Shown here piece by piece: positions 45,957-47,500 of a stretch of DNA of 47,500 bases (positions are counted from its first letter, which is position 1; each line of letters opens with the position of its first letter). The notes under the pieces were generated by a model. It was not told the origin of the DNA. It searched no databases and saw only the letters and a program-made list of their open reading frames with translations. The DNA comes from Sporodiniella umbellata (Eukaryota; Mucoromycota; Mucoromycetes; Mucorales; Rhizopodaceae), in contig JAIXMR010000089.1 of assembly GCA_025677835.1 (NCBI GenBank), positions 1-47,500 of the forward strand, given 5' to 3'. Both the position numbers and the translations under genes were made by a program.

Positions 45957-47154
45957 ATGGTGAGGACAATTGAAATGGACAATGGTTAATGATATTCTAA
46001 CTAAAAATAGTTTAGAAACCAATACGATAACGATGTCTCGACCTGGTCACCTCAAGGCCGTATTCATCAAGTAGAATATGCTGTGGAAGCTGTAAAACAA
46101 GGTTCTGCATCTATTGGTTTAAGAAGTCAAAAGTATGCGGTCTTGCTCGCTCTCAAGGTAAGACCCAAAAAGAAAACAACGACAAAAACACGCTAACTTC
46201 AAGCGATGACTAAAAAGCCAAAAAAAAAAAAACAAAAAAAAACAAAAATGTATAAATGTCTCTCTCTAGCGTTCTTCGGGTGAACTTGCATCGTATCAGA
46301 AAAAGTTGATCAAGATTGACGACCATATGGGCATTGGCATTGCTGGTTTGACTTCAGATGCTCGTGTGTTGAGGTAAAACTATTGATTGTTGTTTTCTTT
46401 TTACAAGACGCGTGTTCTCATACCAAAACGCTCTCTATTAGCAACTATATGCGCTCGGAAGCCATGAAGTCCAAGATGTTATACGATAGACCTTTACCTG
46501 TTCAAAGAATTGTGAATGCCATTGCTGATAGTAAGAAAGAACACGAAAGAGGGGTTGTGCATATGTTTTGACCCATGTTTTGTAATTAGAGGCCCAGGTC
46601 AATACTCAACAATATGGACGTAGACCTTATGGTGTTGGTTTATTAGTGATTGGCCACGATGTAAGTCAAAAAAAGAGAGAACCGTTCAGTAGGTCAGTCA
46701 ACTCAAAGTCATCTTTTAGGAAACCGGACCTCATCTTTTTGAATGTTCCCCTTCAGGCACCAGCTTTGAATACCACGCCATGTCTATTGGTGCTCGATCG
46801 CAATCTGCAAAGACCTATCTTGAAAAATACTATGAAGATTTTGCTGATGGTAACCCCTAACGAAAAGAATGCCACTCATTATTATTATTATTAGCTTCTT
46901 TGGAAGATCTCGTTCGTCATGGACTTCAAGCGCTTCGTGACACATTGCAGCAAGATAAAGAATTAAACATTCATAACACATCGCTTGGTATTGTAGGTGA
47001 AGACAAGGCGTTTGAAATTGTCGAAGGTGAAGCATTACAGACCTATTTGAACCTGCTTGGTGAAGATACCGGCAGAACACGATCTTCCGTAGACGTCACG
47101 GCTTCTGAATCGGTTGCTGCGGAGGATTCTGCTATGGACACGACTGAAAATTAA
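45957..47154 (+). CDS. 20S proteasome subunit alpha type-1 (PSMA1/Pre5)
   Basis: Structural alpha-ring subunit of the 20S proteasome. Exons: 45957-45959 (only ATG), 46011-46157, 46270-46373, 46442-46530, 46590-46660, 46720-46849 and 46892-47154. All junctions are GT...AG and in frame, 268 residues (human PSMA1 is 263). The alpha-subunit signature is [20 protein letters not shown] then [20 protein letters not shown]. Later hallmarks: [35 protein letters not shown] and [20 protein letters not shown], with an acidic C-terminal tail. A T28 tract lies 25 bp before the ATG. AATAAAA follows the stop at 47166. Confidence 0.96.
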
Positions 47155-47237
47155 TTTTTTTCATCAATAAAACCCGGAAAAAAAAAAAAAAAAAAGGTGC
47201 TTGTATTGATCCACCGTTTGAAAATCAAACCGTGGGG

Positions 47238-47270
<33 letters not shown>

Positions 47271-47324
47271 GTCAACGTTGCCAACGGGATAAGACTTTAC
47301 AGTGATTTTAGATTTCAAGCAGAG

Positions 47325-47345
47325 ATGGTTGTTTATGGCATCAAG
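47325..47345 (+). CDS. Possible first exon of a gene running off the window
   Basis: ATG followed by six codons (MVVYGIK) and a GTGGGT donor-like sequence, in the style of the very short first exons seen elsewhere here. The rest would lie mostly beyond the right edge. The interval 47155-47500 otherwise holds the PSMA1 3' UTR, T31 (47239-47269) and T22 tracts. Very tentative. Confidence 0.2.
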
Positions 47346-47500
47346 GTGGGTTCAAAAAGCAGTCCCCCCCTTCTTTTTTTTTTTTTTTTTTTTTCTCTTT
47401 TTCTTTTTTTTTTCTTTTGGTTAATTAAAGAAAGGATGGTAAGGTTAAAGAAGAAAAAAAAAGAGAGAGAGATTCTAACAGGAGGGACAGTCAACCGCTG

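Overview
The window looks like nuclear DNA of an early-diverging fungus, most likely Mucoromycota (Mucorales-like). It is AT-rich, its genes carry many short introns (about 41-75 nt) with GT...AG ends, and it has many long poly(dA)/poly(dT) tracts. The recognisable proteins are eukaryotic and fungal, including an ATG101, a BAR-PH-GRAM-VASt sterol-transfer protein and a Vps1-type dynamin. No rRNA, tRNA or CRISPR array was seen. Exon coordinates were worked out by hand from reading frame, splice motifs and family similarity.

Layout. 1-5.3 kb: intergenic DNA, then a minus-strand Sip3/Lam-type sterol transfer protein. 6.5-10.0 kb: PIG-U (GPI transamidase subunit, +) convergent with a glycerol-3-phosphate acyltransferase (-). 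10.0-14.1 kb: mostly non-coding, with one small Ser-rich ORF. 14.2-16.3 kb: a Q/P/Y-rich disordered protein, then a broken Tc1/mariner-like element enclosed by a roughly 260-280 bp inverted duplication of its own 3' end. 17.8-26.1 kb: a dense cluster on the plus strand (Vps1 dynamin, HisRS, a small RING protein, Vps52) with one unrecognised minus-strand gene. 26.2-28.1 kb: an MIT-domain protein (-). 30.1-31.0 kb: a mitochondrial-type MoCF-domain protein. 33.3-34.3 kb: ATG101, recovered from six small exons. 35.6-37.6 kb: ZIP7-type zinc transporter and ribosomal protein eS24. 39.1-39.9 kb: GNAT acetyltransferase (-). 43.2-43.8 kb: bZIP factor with a frame break (-). 46.0-47.2 kb: proteasome subunit alpha PSMA1.

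The genes are housekeeping and are not an operon. Several act in endomembrane biology: Vps1 and Vps52 in retrograde and endosomal traffic, an MIT protein of ESCRT type, ATG101 in autophagy initiation, PIG-U and GPAT at the ER, a Lam-type sterol transporter at membrane contact sites and a ZIP7-type zinc exporter of ER/Golgi. I saw no new defence, biosynthetic or mobile system. The most unusual items are the inverted-duplication transposon, a probable GA-AG intron in the RING gene, a coding A9 tract that breaks the bZIP frame, a phase-breaking 35-nt putative intron in VPS52, and recurrent T(n)A(n) palindromes.
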